In this document: positions 47,201 to 54,405 of the stretch, piece after piece
Layout: the number at the start of each line of letters is the position of its first letter
How positions within the stretch are numbered: the stretch's first letter is position 1
NCBI GenBank assembly: GCA_944548615.1
Contig: OX155973.1
Location: 3,366,215 to 3,430,214 of the forward strand
DNA length: 64,000 nucleotides
Reading direction: 5' to 3'
Origin: Micropterix aruncella
Lineage: Eukaryota > Arthropoda > Insecta > Lepidoptera > Micropterigidae
Notes under the pieces: generated by a model
What the model was told of the DNA's origin: nothing
Database searches by the model: none
Seen by the model: only the letters and a program-made list of their open reading frames with translations
Position numbers and translations under genes: made by a program

Positions 47201-50200
47201 TTTAATATTAATATTATTGGTAGTTAATTCTAAATACAACTATTTTGCCGAGACACTACTGTTTGGTATACTGTGCGCCAGGTGTGAAATTCGAAACATC
47301 ATCCGCTATCTTGTTATAAAGGGAAAATCTCAGACTAAAGTTTTTAAAGAGATTAGATTGGTTTAAAGTGAAAGGTGAACCAAGAGACAATCCTCCCAAT
47401 GGCGTCACACCCCATCACCCTCAGAAAAAAAAATCGAAACCACAATTTCAGCCGATAAAATCATTGGCATCTGTGTTTTGGGACCACAAAGCCATCATTT
47501 TGATCGATTTTTTTACCTCAAGGTGAAACCGGTATTGTAAGATTCTAAAAAAACATCAAAACAAAAGGAGGGAAATGCTGCAGAAGAAAGTTTGCCTTCT
47601 GCACGACAACGCCAGGGCAACGACAACCCCTCACAGCCAACGTCACGAAGCAACTTACCGACTCATTTGGATGGGATATTTTAAACCAACCTGTGAGATG
47701 CATTATTCCAACCTGGCGCCGTCAGGTTATCATCTCTTTACCTACCTGAAGATGCATATGGGTTGGAAAAAGATTTTCAGCTGACCAGGAAGTGATAGAG
47801 GTGAAGAAGTGGACGAAAGAGGTGGCGGGAGAGTTCTATGAACCAAGGCATCAAGAAACTGATTCCAAGCCACGCTACGTGAAAAAATAATTGATGTAAT
47901 CCTATGAAAAAAAAAAAATCTTGATAGTCTACAAAAATTTTGCACACCTATTACATTCTGGAGTTGCCGCGTAGTATCGATATTTAAAAACACAAAATTA
48001 CAAACTGAAACTGAAACTACAAACGCTGAAAATTAGGTGTATTTTTAGGATAACGTGGTTTTCAGGATACACCTAATATTGGCACCGTTATTTGGTGAAA
48101 TTAAATAAAATTATCAAAATAATCACAATAAAAATTAATAACAAATGAAAAACAATAATAATGAATTTAACGAGTAATCATTCCAAAAAAACTAAAAATC
48201 TTTGACTTCTGAAAATCTTCTTTTCATATTATTCTTGTAGTGGTCCTTGAATATTCCAATTGATCGCGATCGCAATTCTAGTCTCAACCGATTGCATACA
48301 AAAGCATAATAATAAGAGAAGCTGCTAAAGAAAATTTGTGGTTTTGTTTGGGAATGATTGCAAGTTGCTCACACGCCCGCGTTGATTGGTCGTGTCGGTT
48401 ACGGAACCAGGTCATATGCGAGTAGATATTGCGGCTTTTTATTGGGTAACACCTTGAGTACATAGGTCGCAATATGGAGCGGCCTTCTTTTACTCATACT
48501 TAACATATTAGGTCTTTGAATTGAAAACTTCTCTTTTTTTGTGATATTGAACATTTATTTCGAAGCAAATTGGAAAGAGCATTTCATTCAATTTATTGTC
48601 CATCGCTAGATATGACGTTCTCCCATATTTCTGGCAGAGACAGATTCCCCTGCGGAAGAAGTCTTCGTCCTTGGAGGATATCCACGAATCCAGCCATTTT
48701 TCAATATCCTCGAAAGACTGGAAACGCTGCTCGGAAAGGCCATGGGCCATTGACCGGAACAAATAGTAGTCGGATGGCGCAATATCTGGGGAGTACGGCG
48801 GGTGAGGTAGGATGTTCCAGCAAAGCGTTTCCAGGAAGTTCTTGACCTGCGTCGCAACCTGTGGTCGAGCATGGTCATGCTGGAAAATTACCTTGTCAAG
48901 CCTTTTAGCCTATTCCGGCCGTTTTATCTTCACAGCATCGCTCAAATTCTTGAGCTGAGCTCGATAGCGATCGCTCGTGATGGTTTCTCCCGGTTTCAGC
49001 AGCTCGTAAAAGATGACACCCTTTTGGTCCCACCGAATGCAAAGCATTACCTTGGATCCGTGGATGTCTCTCTTTGGCGTTGCTGTTGAGGTTGATGGAA
49101 GAGATTCGCCGGGGTACGAGCGATATTTTTTGCGTTTGGGGTTCTTGTAAAAGATCCATTTTTCGTCGCCGGTGATTTTTCGGTGGAGAAAACGTTTTCT
49201 TTTTTGACGGCGAAAGAGCATTTCACAAGTCATGAAACGTCTTCCGATGTCTCTTGGCTTCAACTCGTGAGGAACCCAATGCCCTTCCTGTTGAATGACT
49301 CCCATAGATTATAAACATCTCGAAACGGTTGAGGGATGAACATTAAGCACTTCACTCATCATTGCCAGCTTAAGATTCGAATCTTCATGGAGTATGGACT
49401 CCAATTCGGCTTCTTCGAATTTTTGCTCCTGGCCTGGGCGCTTTTTGTCTTGCATGTCGAAATCACCACTTTTGAATCGGAGAAATCAAGTCTCAACAGT
49501 CCTTTCTGTCAGAGTAAATTCCCCGTAAGCCTCCAGCAGCAATCTATGATATTCTGTGGCAGGTTTCTTAAGATGAAAGCAGAAAAGCATTGCTAAGCAT
49601 TTCAAAGGACTTTTGTCGGCTCAAATTTCGACATCTTCAAAGCTAACAAAATTACAGTTGTTGACACTTCAACGAAATGACACAGACTGATAATCGAAGC
49701 CTAATGATGACGCTTTGACATGAAGTATTTTGCAATTTGGTAAATGATTAGAAATATAAGTTACGGTATTTCTTAGGAAATCGAAGTTTTCAATTCAAGG
49801 TCCTAATAGAAATCTGGGCAAGGAATGGTGGACACATGATGGCAAGAAGGAATTTTAAGCAAATATTGTATTCTACCTTAACGTTGAGTGGTGCAGTCCT
49901 CTGCATGATATAATCGTTGATTATAGGCTCGGCGCGACGTTTGCACTGACACAGAAGTTCGGCGTCCATATCGACACAGAGAATATTTGCAATTCCTGGA
50001 ATGGACTTCAAATAGCGTACCATAGACAGCTCGGAGCAGCCAAAATCAACCACCTGAAGTAATAACATTATTTTAGAACCACAAATAAAAAAGAAACAGT
50101 TAAGACACACTTTCACAAACATTCTCATAATTTTTCTTAACCTCTCAGCGGTGGTGGCTCGCAGCTAACAATAGTGCATAATTGGCGCATTTGTTTATGT

Positions 50201-53200
50201 TCCATAAAGACGTAGGGGAAAGAGGGGACCATTGAACAATCGAAAGGCTTGGCCCTTTCAATTATTTTTTTATTGTATTATTTATTTCATATTTTATATT
50301 TCAAATAAGATTACACTAGAAAAAAAATACTTGAATTAAAATGAAGCGACAAATTGATTTATCCCAATCCAATGCTACCCCAGGCACGTGACACATCTAA
50401 CTAGGCTTACGCCTGTACCTAGATGTGTGATTTACGATTTATTTTAGATTGCAAGCTGATATTAAAAATAAAGTTTATTAGAATGGTCCCTCCACACGTT
50501 GGTTGGCCAGCGTTGGCCGCACCGACTATGTCTCTCTCGCTCTTTCCTATACATTTTTCTGACGTCACAGTGGTGTCGACTCGCTTCCACATTAGCAATA
50601 TTGGCAACAAACTTGGCCATCTTGCTCACTTATATCCAGGAAGACCGCCTACAGCTAAATACCTGGGAATGCATCTGGATAGGAGACTAACTTGTCAAAA
50701 ACGCATCTGGAGTAAGATGAAAACATTACATGCAAAACTCAGAAGCATGTACTGGCTGATTGGTAGGAAGTCTCAGTTAACCAATGAAAGCATGATGGCT
50801 ATCTAAAAAACCACATTAAAACCGGTTTGGACATATGGCATAGAACTTTGGGGAACCGCAAGCAACAGCAACATAGAGATCCTGGAGAGGTTTCAGACAA
50901 AAGCCATTAGGTCCATGTTCAACATCCCTAAATGTATTAGAGACTAGCTGACCCGTGCCCACTTCGTTGGGCGGTAAAACTTTTTACTTGTGATAAAATT
51001 ATGAGTGTGGTTTGGTTAGTACTAAGTGCTATAATTTATTTCCTGACTGCCAAAAGAAGGGTTATATTTTTACTGCATATGTATGTATGTATTTGCATGC
51101 CAATTTGACTATATTACCGTTATTTGTGAGTGTCTTTTTCTGAGTGTCTTATTTGTGAGTGTCTTATCTCTTTAACAATTTATGCAGTAAAAGTGAAATT
51201 CTATGCAGTAAAAGGGAAAAGTCTTTTGTTTTGAACACTTGAGACAATAAATTTACTTATTTTGATATGAATTCATAATTGTTGATAATATGACCAATAA
51301 ACATGACCTAACGATTTAAGTTATTTTTAAAATATGAAATACTACTTTTTGTTACTTAAATATAAAAGTTAGACATATGCTGTCGCTGACTTTTTTGTAG
51401 GCATTATCAAGGTCTACAACTTTTCCCTAGAATTTAATCATATATCTCTCATCGTTAAGGCAGCGTTAGTTAGAAACGTTTTCGTTTGACCGGTTATTCC
51501 GACTTACTTTGGAAATCCGACTACCACGAAAAAGTCTTTTCGTTTTTCGGAAAAAATATATAGCCTATGACACTCACAAATGACGTGGCTTTCTATTGGT
51601 AAAAGAATTTTTAAAATCGGTTTAGTAGATCCAGAGATTACTTCCTACAACGTCACAAACTTTACTTCTTTATAATATTAGTATAGATTAGTAATACTAT
51701 GTAGAGATTTTTTTTAAATACACAGTATATTCACATCCGATCAAAGATTAAACACTAATAATAATAACAACAATATATATTTTGACATCTTTCATATATA
51801 TAATACTTTAAACAAATTAAACTACAATTATCATTTCTTTCTCCGTTGTAAAAAGCCCCAACTCCAATAGCCATTTATTAATTATAGTTGTGAAACTATC
51901 AATATTATCTAATCTACAATGTTTTGATGCATGTTCAAAAAATCCATAAATTAAATAGTTTGTTGTGTTCATGTTGGCAACACTGACAAACGTCAAAAGG
52001 TGCCGAATAGACGTGTCAGTTGTGGATATAATTTTCGATTTTATTGCTCAAAAGTAAGTATTTTTGATGTGAAAACGTCTTTAAAAAGGCTCCCATACTA
52101 AGGTCCCACAAGAAATAAAACGATTTTGTTGTCTGCAAATAATTTAATTTGCAGCGCGGAGTGGTGTGTATATTCTAAAACTAGACCATCGTCCATTGCT
52201 AAGTGTATTTAACTTGCGTGTTTGTGTGCTTCTGTCATCCAACAGGAGAGAAGACGGATAGGGATCTCAAAATTCACTCTGCGTAAGCAAAAATTAAGTA
52301 ATAACTCCGCAATGGAAAGGATTACAAAAGTGATTCTTGCATCCTCTTATAATTTTGAGGTATTTTAAAATGAGAGCTGAGCAAAAAGAAAATTAAGTTA
52401 TTGAGTGAAAAGTTGTCCATGAAATACGCTTTCAAGCAAAAATATAGATTTTACCAAACCCAACTGTACCATCTGAATGGGAGTTAAAGCCAAAGGGCCC
52501 ACTGCGATTGGGCCTTATGACCCATATGTCTAGGGTCGGTCCAATTCACGGGTCAGCATCCATTTGGTAGCCTCCAAAAAGAAGCCCGAGCCCGTATAGG
52601 ACTCTGTGCCTGAGGACCACTTTCCCCTGGGAATCGTTCTTCGGGCGCTTCTGGATGGTTGGTGCACCGTGGGGCATCAGCCAATCAATTGTGCACTCCG
52701 ACTGATAATCGGGGGTGTCTGGAAACGGCTTTGTTTCCTATAGAGCGGGGGTGGCTGTTAGCCTTACGAAAGTCACTCTTGAAACGGCTAATCGGCTACG
52801 CGATCCCGAGTGGACAGTCAATAAAAGAACGCCGTGGTCCGCAATAGATTTGGTATATGCCGAATCATCGCTAACATAAAATAGAGGACTACGCAAGCGA
52901 CCTCGAACCTGCAACCAGTCAGGACGCCGGAGAAATCAGTCCACAACTGGTAGTCATGGGCAAGATGGCCAGCTGGGTGCTTCTCATTGTCTCGCGTAAG
53001 GAATTGGACTCTGACTAGATGGTGTATTGTTTCGTCCCCAAATCTTCTACGCTCACCTCAAGGGAGACAGAACGATCCCTATCATTAAAACTTCCTGGGG
53101 TGGGTGACAGGTAGTTTAAAATCCAGGTTGTCCTTAGCCTAACCTGCTGACTCCTCGACTCTTCAGGTCCCAAGCACAATTTTAGGCTAGCTCTAAAACT

Positions 53201-54405
53201 ACCCTCGCCGCTCAATGCCAACTCAAGAACCAAAACTTTGTTTCTGTCCAATTCCAAGAACCTGGCAATATCAAAGCACATAATAAGTGGCCGTACTGAA
53301 ACAAATGATCTACAAGCCACAAAATCTATCTAGCCGGATTCAGCCAGAATGGCACTGGTCTCGGGTACGGCAGTACAACCAAGACAAATGTGGACCTGAA
53401 CAAGTCTTTCTTGGGAGGAGATTACACAACAACAGTATGGCTCATGGTATTGGCCTCTAATGTCAGAATGACTCAACAATAATTGAGGAGTTTTGCATTC
53501 CTCCTCCAATGCACTGGAAGGCAATGTTGTACGAATGGAGGCCAGAGATACTGAAATTTTACTTAAATGATTTTCAGCATACACTTCCAGACCCCGGTAA
53601 CCTTGCTTGTTAAAGCTATCCTAAGGATAGTTCATGTCCCCTTTGTAGCAATAGCCCATGAACAGCTAGACATATTCTAGCTGGATTCAAGGTGACCTTA
53701 GATCAAGGACGGTACACTTACTGCCAGGACAAAGTCCTCACTGTTATTCGCGAGATAATTAGCCTCTCAGTGGCTCGTGCCAAAAAGGGTCTGACAGTAC
53801 CCTCCAAACCTCCAATACAATTTGTGCGGGATGGCTAAAGGCAAGAAACATTCCATTGAAAAACCCTTCTCAATAATCGAAACACCAGATTGTTTCTGGA
53901 GGTCGATTCGGTCTCTAAGCAGTATAAATCCCCTGAAAGTGGCCAACGTAACGTTGCGTATGTCTGCTTTTATGCAAAATCAAGGGCCAGATGTTATAAT
54001 GCGTTGCGTGTGATGCGCACGCAGGACAAGTGTGCCGGCAGCCTTAGTTTCCTCTTTCATTTTATTGATTTAGTTTCCTGTTTTCTTTTAATATAGGCAG
54101 AGCTACCGGACTTTGTAAAGACTAAGGTTTAGTAGGTAACCAATGGGTAGATTTTACTATATTACCTTTTGAATCTCGCCGGCCCACCTATCATCCTGCA
54201 ATAAATCGCAGACGGCCGCATACCGCTGCGTAAACACAGGCGGAAAGAACACAATACCAAAATCCTTATGGAAGGCAGCCGACTCTAGGGACGTAACCTC
54301 CAGAAGCGGCTCTTCCGCCGCCATCCGCTTCGAATTTAAGAACCGGTGCAAGCATTTAATGAATATATCGCGGACGTGACACAGCGCCTGCACGAAAATG
54401 ACCAT
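29029..54405 (-). CDS. Hen1: Hen1 small-RNA 2'-O-methyltransferase
   Basis: Nine exons on the minus strand encode about 580 residues: 54405-54166, 50053-49877, 43408-43149, 41673-41501, 40812-40716, 38475-38259, 35096-34865, 32033-31861 and 29200-29029. The family adds a methyl group to the 2'-OH of the 3' end of piRNAs and Ago2-bound siRNAs, using S-adenosylmethionine. Visible signatures: FFPPVFTQRYAAVCDLL, the SAM-binding VVDFGCSEL, the metal ligands E162, E165 and H166 in CIELIEHM, and H214 in RHDDHRFEW. All phases agree except exon 5 to 6, which is off by one base: a short exon (length 3n+2) may be missed there, or there is an indel. The stop TAA is at 29031-29029. The introns hold about 20 kb of transposons. 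The C-terminal part after the methyltransferase domain is variable in the family. Confidence 0.9.
29426..29554. mobile_element. near-perfect palindromic MITE, PIF/Harbinger-like
   Basis: 129 bases with about 57-base inverted arms (GGGCCTCCATAGACGGACAA outermost), flanked by TTA at 29423-29425 and 29555-29557. A 3-base TTA duplication with GGGCC-starting termini is typical of PIF/Harbinger. It lies between the Hen1 stop and the retroposon at 29565. Confidence 0.8.
29565..30305 (+). mobile_element. 5S-linked retroposon family, copy 4, most complete
   Basis: The antisense 5S-like end at 29589-29650 (complement AAAGTTAAGCAACATCGGGC ... TTTGGATGGGTGACCG) is followed by the full body: GGAGCTAATGGGCC, GGGTCAACACCCAACCCATC, TACAGTCGGGGGAGTCTGG, GCCGGGCAAAGGATGCCTTG. 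It ends near GACTTCCAAG-type sequence at about 30305. It lies in Hen1 intron 8, shortly upstream of the terminal exon. Confidence 0.85.
30306..31860. other. Hen1 intron 8, AT-rich, with antisense LINE 3' end
   Basis: A (TATT)n run at 30828-30860 and CTCCTAACTAGGCAGAGCC near 30910 look like an antisense LINE 3' end, as at 12421, 41100 and 50281. A TAATAATATATAATA run follows at 31075-31210. Confidence 0.5.
31861..32033 (-). CDS. Hen1: Hen1 exon 8
   Basis: 173 bases, acceptor TTATTTTAG, donor GTAAGT. It reads IDSRTQEQKIVDEVAFKMQA and PLEDFMPFLSSLTDDIDLL. Confidence 0.8.
32034..32556. other. Hen1 intron sequence, AT-rich
   Basis: No repeat or frame recognised. Confidence 0.4.
32557..32826. mobile_element. 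TTAA-flanked MITE, family B copy 2
   Basis: TTAA at 32557-32560 and 32823-32826 with termini CCCCTCAGGCCCCGA and GGGGCCGAGGCCTGAGGGG. It shares GGCCGATATCGGCCACAACA with 5444-5713. Confidence 0.88.
32827..33025 (-). pseudogene. LINE C-terminal remnant
   Basis: The minus frame reads DFHHHDTRNKSNLHINRQRL and KVRYSFIHQNLFFYNKIPE, the extreme C-terminus seen in many LINE RT proteins (HNTRNKSNL...RLRK...FYNKLP). A family B MITE abuts it. Confidence 0.75.
33300..33740 (-). mobile_element. tRNA-derived SINE
   Basis: The complement of 33455-33528 is tRNA-like: GCCCGGTGGCATAGTGGTTA holds an A box and GGTTCCGGGTTCGATTCCCG a B box. The cloverleaf ends are imperfect and it is followed by a non-tRNA body. 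A degraded copy is at 2340. Boundaries are approximate. Confidence 0.75.
33807..34415 (-). pseudogene. LINE 3' end with (GT)n microsatellite
   Basis: The minus frame 34415-34179 contains RAHLTFYVPRFNTNYGSNSL and ends VREKLIIRSD, related to the end of the LINE at 535-981 (CTLFIPRANTNYRLNSYLL). To the left lies a GT/GTAT-rich microsatellite at about 34010-34135 and an AT-rich 3' UTR. It is old and truncated. Confidence 0.7.
34010..34135. repeat. imperfect (GT)n/(GTAT)n microsatellite
   Basis: Long alternating GT run with TTTGTATGTG interruptions. It creates Val/Cys-rich plus-strand and His/Thr-rich minus-strand open frames without meaning. Confidence 0.9.
34421..34800 (+). pseudogene. RLE-type retroelement (copy e), 3' part
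   Basis: 5'-truncated copy starting at the YKLNKYHGLANAVTRNG block. It has a small deletion in the VEVGARG segment and ends GGTCGGTGAATTCCATGG with a T-rich tail. Confidence 0.8.
34865..35096 (-). CDS. Hen1: Hen1 exon 7
   Basis: 232 bases, acceptor CTATTGCAG, donor GTGAGT. It reads QLKHFEDVFTKERDNSQAEF and NINWAEDAPDWFNYYKVL, and ends in phase 0. Confidence 0.8.
35185..35690 (-). mobile_element. 5S-linked retroposon family, copy 5
   Basis: Reverse-orientation copy. GGGCGAACCCGTCACCTCAG at 35202 and AGCAGTCACCATAAGGTC are shared with copies 2 and 6. It stops at the GCACGGTGCGCTGACCG block without the 5S-like end. Confidence 0.8.
35780..36285. repeat. foldback repeats, GCCGAAACGT family
   Basis: Three versions of the CCCTGGACAACGG / GCCGAAAC / GGTGCTACAAA / GGTAAATTCG block lie at about 35788-35855, 36012-36055 (inverted) and 36185-36270. 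Together with ATTTATAATA/TATAAATAGG arms they form inverted repeats. It is the same family as 5934-6096. Confidence 0.7.
36519..37178 (-). pseudogene. Tc1/mariner transposase, internally deleted
   Basis: The minus strand starts MVAFTLEERWEILKFYFENG, a helix-turn-helix N-terminus, but after KLAKLVAM and a stop it jumps to the catalytic half, which is open from 37046 to 36519. That half has VTVWCGFCSGGIIGPFFF, FQQYGATCYTANVTIDLL, and PPQSCDLTPFDYYLWAAVKD. The second Asp of the usual FQQDGA is Tyr, so the enzyme is dead. The middle of the protein, including the first catalytic Asp, is missing. No clear terminal repeats were found. Confidence 0.85.
37346..37664. repeat. foldback element with ~100-base arms
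   Basis: The left arm GATAATAGGCCCGATTGCGT ... TAGAGCGGAATATGAAACG is the diverged complement of the right arm, which ends ACGCAATCGAGCCCATTATC. TA dinucleotides inside the ends suggest a Tc1/mariner-type MITE. Confidence 0.7.
37665..38258. other. Hen1 intron 6, no feature seen
   Basis: T-rich tract near 37765-37800. Nothing else is recognised. Confidence 0.4.
38259..38475 (-). CDS. Hen1: Hen1 exon 6, linker
   Basis: 217 bases, acceptor TTTTTTTTCTAG, donor GTGAGA. The only open frame reads SSKALASSKFVRRRDDSDPE ... RIKPNLSSRNYYAIDGPLS. It joins exon 7 in phase 2. Confidence 0.75.
38535..39575 (+). mobile_element. LINE fragment between 126-base direct repeats
   Basis: Two 126-base direct copies (38535-38660 and 39450-39575) that differ at about three positions flank a 789-base LINE 3' fragment ending CTAACTAACTAACT. 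They behave as an unusually long target-site duplication of Hen1 intron 5 sequence. Confidence 0.85.
38661..39374 (+). CDS. LINE RNase H and C-terminal zinc-knuckle fragment
   Basis: The frame is open across the fragment; the first codons (MFCHITLILLSV) are target sequence, so the element part starts near FQAECMGIIEAC. The RNase H signature includes ICILSDSRSVIQALGS with the catalytic Asp, LKWIKGHSNSRGNDAADELA with His and Asp, and a later zinc knuckle CRACMEAEETTKHILLDC. This layout (RNase H then CCHC) is typical of I/R1/Jockey-type LINEs. The upstream RT is missing. It has no stop codons, suggesting recent insertion. Confidence 0.85.
   Translation, partial: VFQAECMGIIEACNAVKQRQLKHENICILSDSRSVIQALGSDRFTSGLVYECLLEVCGKGNKVTLKWIKGHSNSRGNDAADELAHKGSDTPAYGPEPIVPLPYSHINNQLDNHYKQLHQTHWKEIDTCRQTKEIVVEYNHKLTKTLLRTKRPQLRKLVGLITGHNTLNKHLFNMGGTNSPMCRACMEAEETTKHILLDCKQVEVYRTKHLGTPGTLREAAGNLKALLAFVEELGWVE
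39701..39934 (-). pseudogene. mariner transposase N-terminal remnant
   Basis: The minus frame includes KMHLRDVMLYEFRKGASVHD, matching HLR.CMLFEFRKG of SETMAR-type mariner transposases, and ends DEPHSGRSSGSDDD. About 75 codons. Confidence 0.75.
40156..40469. mobile_element. TTAA-flanked MITE, family A copy 3
   Basis: TTAA at both ends, nearly identical to 7693-8010 and in the same orientation. Located in Hen1 intron 5. Confidence 0.9.
40716..40812 (-). CDS. Hen1: Hen1 exon 5
   Basis: 97 bases, acceptor GTTTATAG, donor GTAAGT-like. It reads RTNFKDLMKGRTTHSTDEDA and then KIKKFYDSLLN. Phase 2 at the end does not match exon 6. Confidence 0.7.
40855..41443. mobile_element. TTAA-flanked element with CCCCTCAAATG termini
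   Basis: TTAA at 40855-40858 and 41440-41443; the inverted termini CCCCTCAAATG match for 11 bases. Inside are an ATGTAAAT array that folds back on itself (40890-41075) and an antisense LINE tail with (AAT)n at about 41090-41180. Confidence 0.75.
41501..41673 (-). CDS. Hen1: Hen1 exon 4
   Basis: 173 bases, acceptor TTGACAG, donor GTGAGT. It encodes NIVVRYPDFEVNFQGVGPGP and HLGCCSQLACF, the end of the methyltransferase fold (GYCSQMAVF-like in relatives). Confidence 0.9.
41674..42128. other. Hen1 intron 3, no feature seen
   Basis: A 69-codon minus-strand open frame resembles a LINE C-terminal end (FADTFRPDLVKLVINN) only weakly. Confidence 0.4.
42129..42312. repeat. foldback element related to 37346-37664
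   Basis: Inverted arms around TAGAGCAGAATATAAAATGA and TCGTATTATATTCCGCTCCA, with loop-proximal CATAAAGCAGC/GTTTTATGTTC. The TAGAGCGGAATAT motif is shared with the 37-kb foldback. Confidence 0.65.
42596..42780 (-). pseudogene. Tc/mariner-type transposase C-terminal remnant
   Basis: The minus frame reads RTLQDLMANIQTGIANIPAT then MLVRVMTNARNRLIQRMNNR, the usual end of Tc/mariner-like transposases (TLxxLKxxIxxxIxxIPxxMLxxVxxNFxxRLxxCI). It abuts RLE copy f. Confidence 0.75.
42781..43080 (-). mobile_element. RLE-type retroelement (copy f), antisense 3' end
   Basis: The complement carries the 3' coding end and 3' UTR of the RLE family (CCATGGAATTCACCGACC at 42798 as seen on the plus strand, ATTTGAGATGTGGAAATTGC at 42960). 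Located in Hen1 intron 3, 70 bases downstream of exon 3. Confidence 0.85.
43149..43408 (-). CDS. Hen1: Hen1 exon 3, catalytic metal site
   Basis: 260 bases, acceptor TTTTCTTAG, donor GTAATT. CIELIEHM and RHDDHRFEW supply the two Glu and two His that bind the divalent metal in HEN1. TTPNSDFNVLF lies between them. Confidence 0.92.
43808..44510 (-). mobile_element. 5S-linked retroposon family, copy 6
   Basis: Reverse orientation, near full body. Blocks AGGCGAACCCGTCACCTCAG (43837), GAGGCCAACGCCTTATCTGC, TTATCCGGGATTGG-type and CGGATGGATGTTGACCCGTG are in the same order as copy 2. The 130-codon plus-strand frame 43942-44334 shares RSLDWLRVRGRL with copy 2. It ends near GGGCCCATTAGCTCCC without the 5S part. 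Confidence 0.85.
44595..45300 (+). pseudogene. LINE RT C-terminal fragment
   Basis: From 44595 the frame reads MTLNADKCTVLHIGSRNPRL, DLGITISWYLKWETHI, and RPLLEYSYQVWNPYFRKDIE, to NRVVDAWNALPEDVISA and a stop at 45254. One in-frame TAG is at 44691. This is the region after YXDD of a CR1/Jockey-type LINE. The copy is 5'-truncated in Hen1 intron 2. Confidence 0.85.
45345..45580. mobile_element. degenerate TTAA-type MITE with the shared core
   Basis: Termini AGCCCTCCTATGGCGGGG and ACATAGGAAGGGGCTGC are imperfect inverted repeats. The left flank is TTAA, the right is not. The core AAAAAGAATAACTGCAAAAT then GATCACATTGAAATTTG matches the family A core. Confidence 0.55.
45602..45895 (+). repeat. 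tandem repeat, ~115-base unit, about 2.6 copies
   Basis: Units start TTCAATTATGACAGCCCGTT (45602), TTCAATTATGATAGCCCGTT (45721) and TTCAATTTGAATAGCCCGTT (45832). Each carries GGCTGCTGCACC and GGGACTCCTCAACGGTC. Confidence 0.85.
46334..47255 (-). mobile_element. solo LTR of BEL element 1 family
   Basis: Reverse-orientation LTR from TGTAGTGGCAAATCC to TTTTGCCGAGACA, flanked by CTACT on both sides (46329-46333, 47256-47260). The internal region is lost, as after LTR-LTR recombination. It is longer than the full element's LTRs because of about 70 extra bases near 47097-47175, and its A tract is short. Older than the copy at 16788. Confidence 0.9.
47261..47893 (+). pseudogene. mariner transposase remnant
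   Basis: Scattered frames show LASVFWDHKAIILIDF, KVCLLHDNARA with the second catalytic Asp, NLAPSGYHLFTYLKMHMG with the third Asp changed to Gly, and FSADQEVIEVKKWTKEVAGE. Many frameshifts. It is immediately adjacent to the solo LTR, whose insertion may have split it. Confidence 0.8.
47894..48507. other. Hen1 intron 2, no feature seen
   Basis: AT-rich, with an AATAAAATTATCAAAATAAT run. No gene is recognised. Confidence 0.4.
48508..49806 (-). mobile_element. complete mariner element, transposase broken
   Basis: 1299 bases with inverted termini TTAGGTCTTTGAATTGAAAA / TTAGGACCTTGAATTGAAAA and TA duplications at 48506-48507 and 49807-49808. The transposase starts at 49634 (MSKFEPTKV) and shows FKSGDFDMQDKKRPGQEQKF, GVIQQEGHWVPHELKPRD, ITGDEKWIFY (Asp 1), a QHDHARP-type second Asp and YSPDIAPSDYYLF (Asp 3), giving a DD34D-type enzyme. 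Several frameshifts and stops disrupt it. Located at the exon-2 side of Hen1 intron 2, ending 70 bases from exon 2. Confidence 0.92.
49877..50053 (-). CDS. Hen1: Hen1 exon 2, SAM-binding
   Basis: 59 codons, acceptor TTACTTCAG, donor GTAGAA, phase 0 at both ends. It holds VVDFGCSELSMVRYLKSIPG and ILCVDMD, the nucleotide-binding loop of the Rossmann-like fold. Confidence 0.92.
50054..50639. other. Hen1 intron 1, antisense LINE 3' end
   Basis: TTATTTCATATTTTATATTT at 50281 and CTAACTAGGCTTACGCCTG at 50398 look like an antisense LINE tail. TTAACCTCTCAGCGG at 50138 resembles a TTAA MITE end. Confidence 0.5.
50640..50946 (+). pseudogene. Jockey-type LINE RT fragment
   Basis: The frame reads AKYLGMHLDRRLTCQKRI, LRSMYWLIGRKSQL, then after a stop at about 50805 TTLKPVWTYGIELWGTASNS and EILERFQTKAIRSMFNIPK. 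This is the Jockey-clade C-terminal RT region. Confidence 0.85.
50947..51690. repeat. noncoding repeat, TAGCTGACCCGTGCC ... TATTAGTATAGATTA
   Basis: Starts GACTAGCTGACCCGTGCCCA and ends TTATAATATTAGTATAGATT. The ends resemble a type of noncoding repeat common in arthropod genomes, but I cannot name the family. No open frame. Confidence 0.45.
51691..52489. other. Hen1 intron 1, no feature seen
   Basis: AT-rich. No frame or repeat match within the window. Confidence 0.4.
52490..53105 (+). mobile_element. 5S-linked retroposon family, copy 7
   Basis: Same order of blocks as copy 2: GGGCCCACTGCGATTGGGCC, CACGGGTCAGCATCCATT, CCTATAGAGCGGGGGTGGCT, CGCAAGCGACCTCGAACC. The end ATTAAAACTTCCTGGGGTGG is the family 3' end. 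No 5S part. Confidence 0.8.
53140..53945 (+). pseudogene. RLE-type retroelement (copy g), heavily mutated
   Basis: Starts GACTCCTCGACTCTTCAGGT like copy b and runs through the zinc-knuckle region (here CPLCSN...), the GRYTYCQDKVLTVI block and the KKHSIEKPFSIIE block. It breaks off near SKQYKSPES. Many stops. It is the second copy extending to the 5' side of the zinc knuckle. Confidence 0.8.
54166..54405 (-). CDS. Hen1: Hen1 exon 1
   Basis: 80 codons from ATG 54405-54403, ending RWAGEIQK before donor GTAATA. The motif FFPPVFTQRYAAVCDLLQDD is characteristic. An internal ATG (SKRMAAEEP) could also serve as start. Confidence 0.88.

Noticed and set aside
53822..54096. Open frames of 63-68 codons
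   Set aside because: Decayed RLE copy g and its flank; no independent support.
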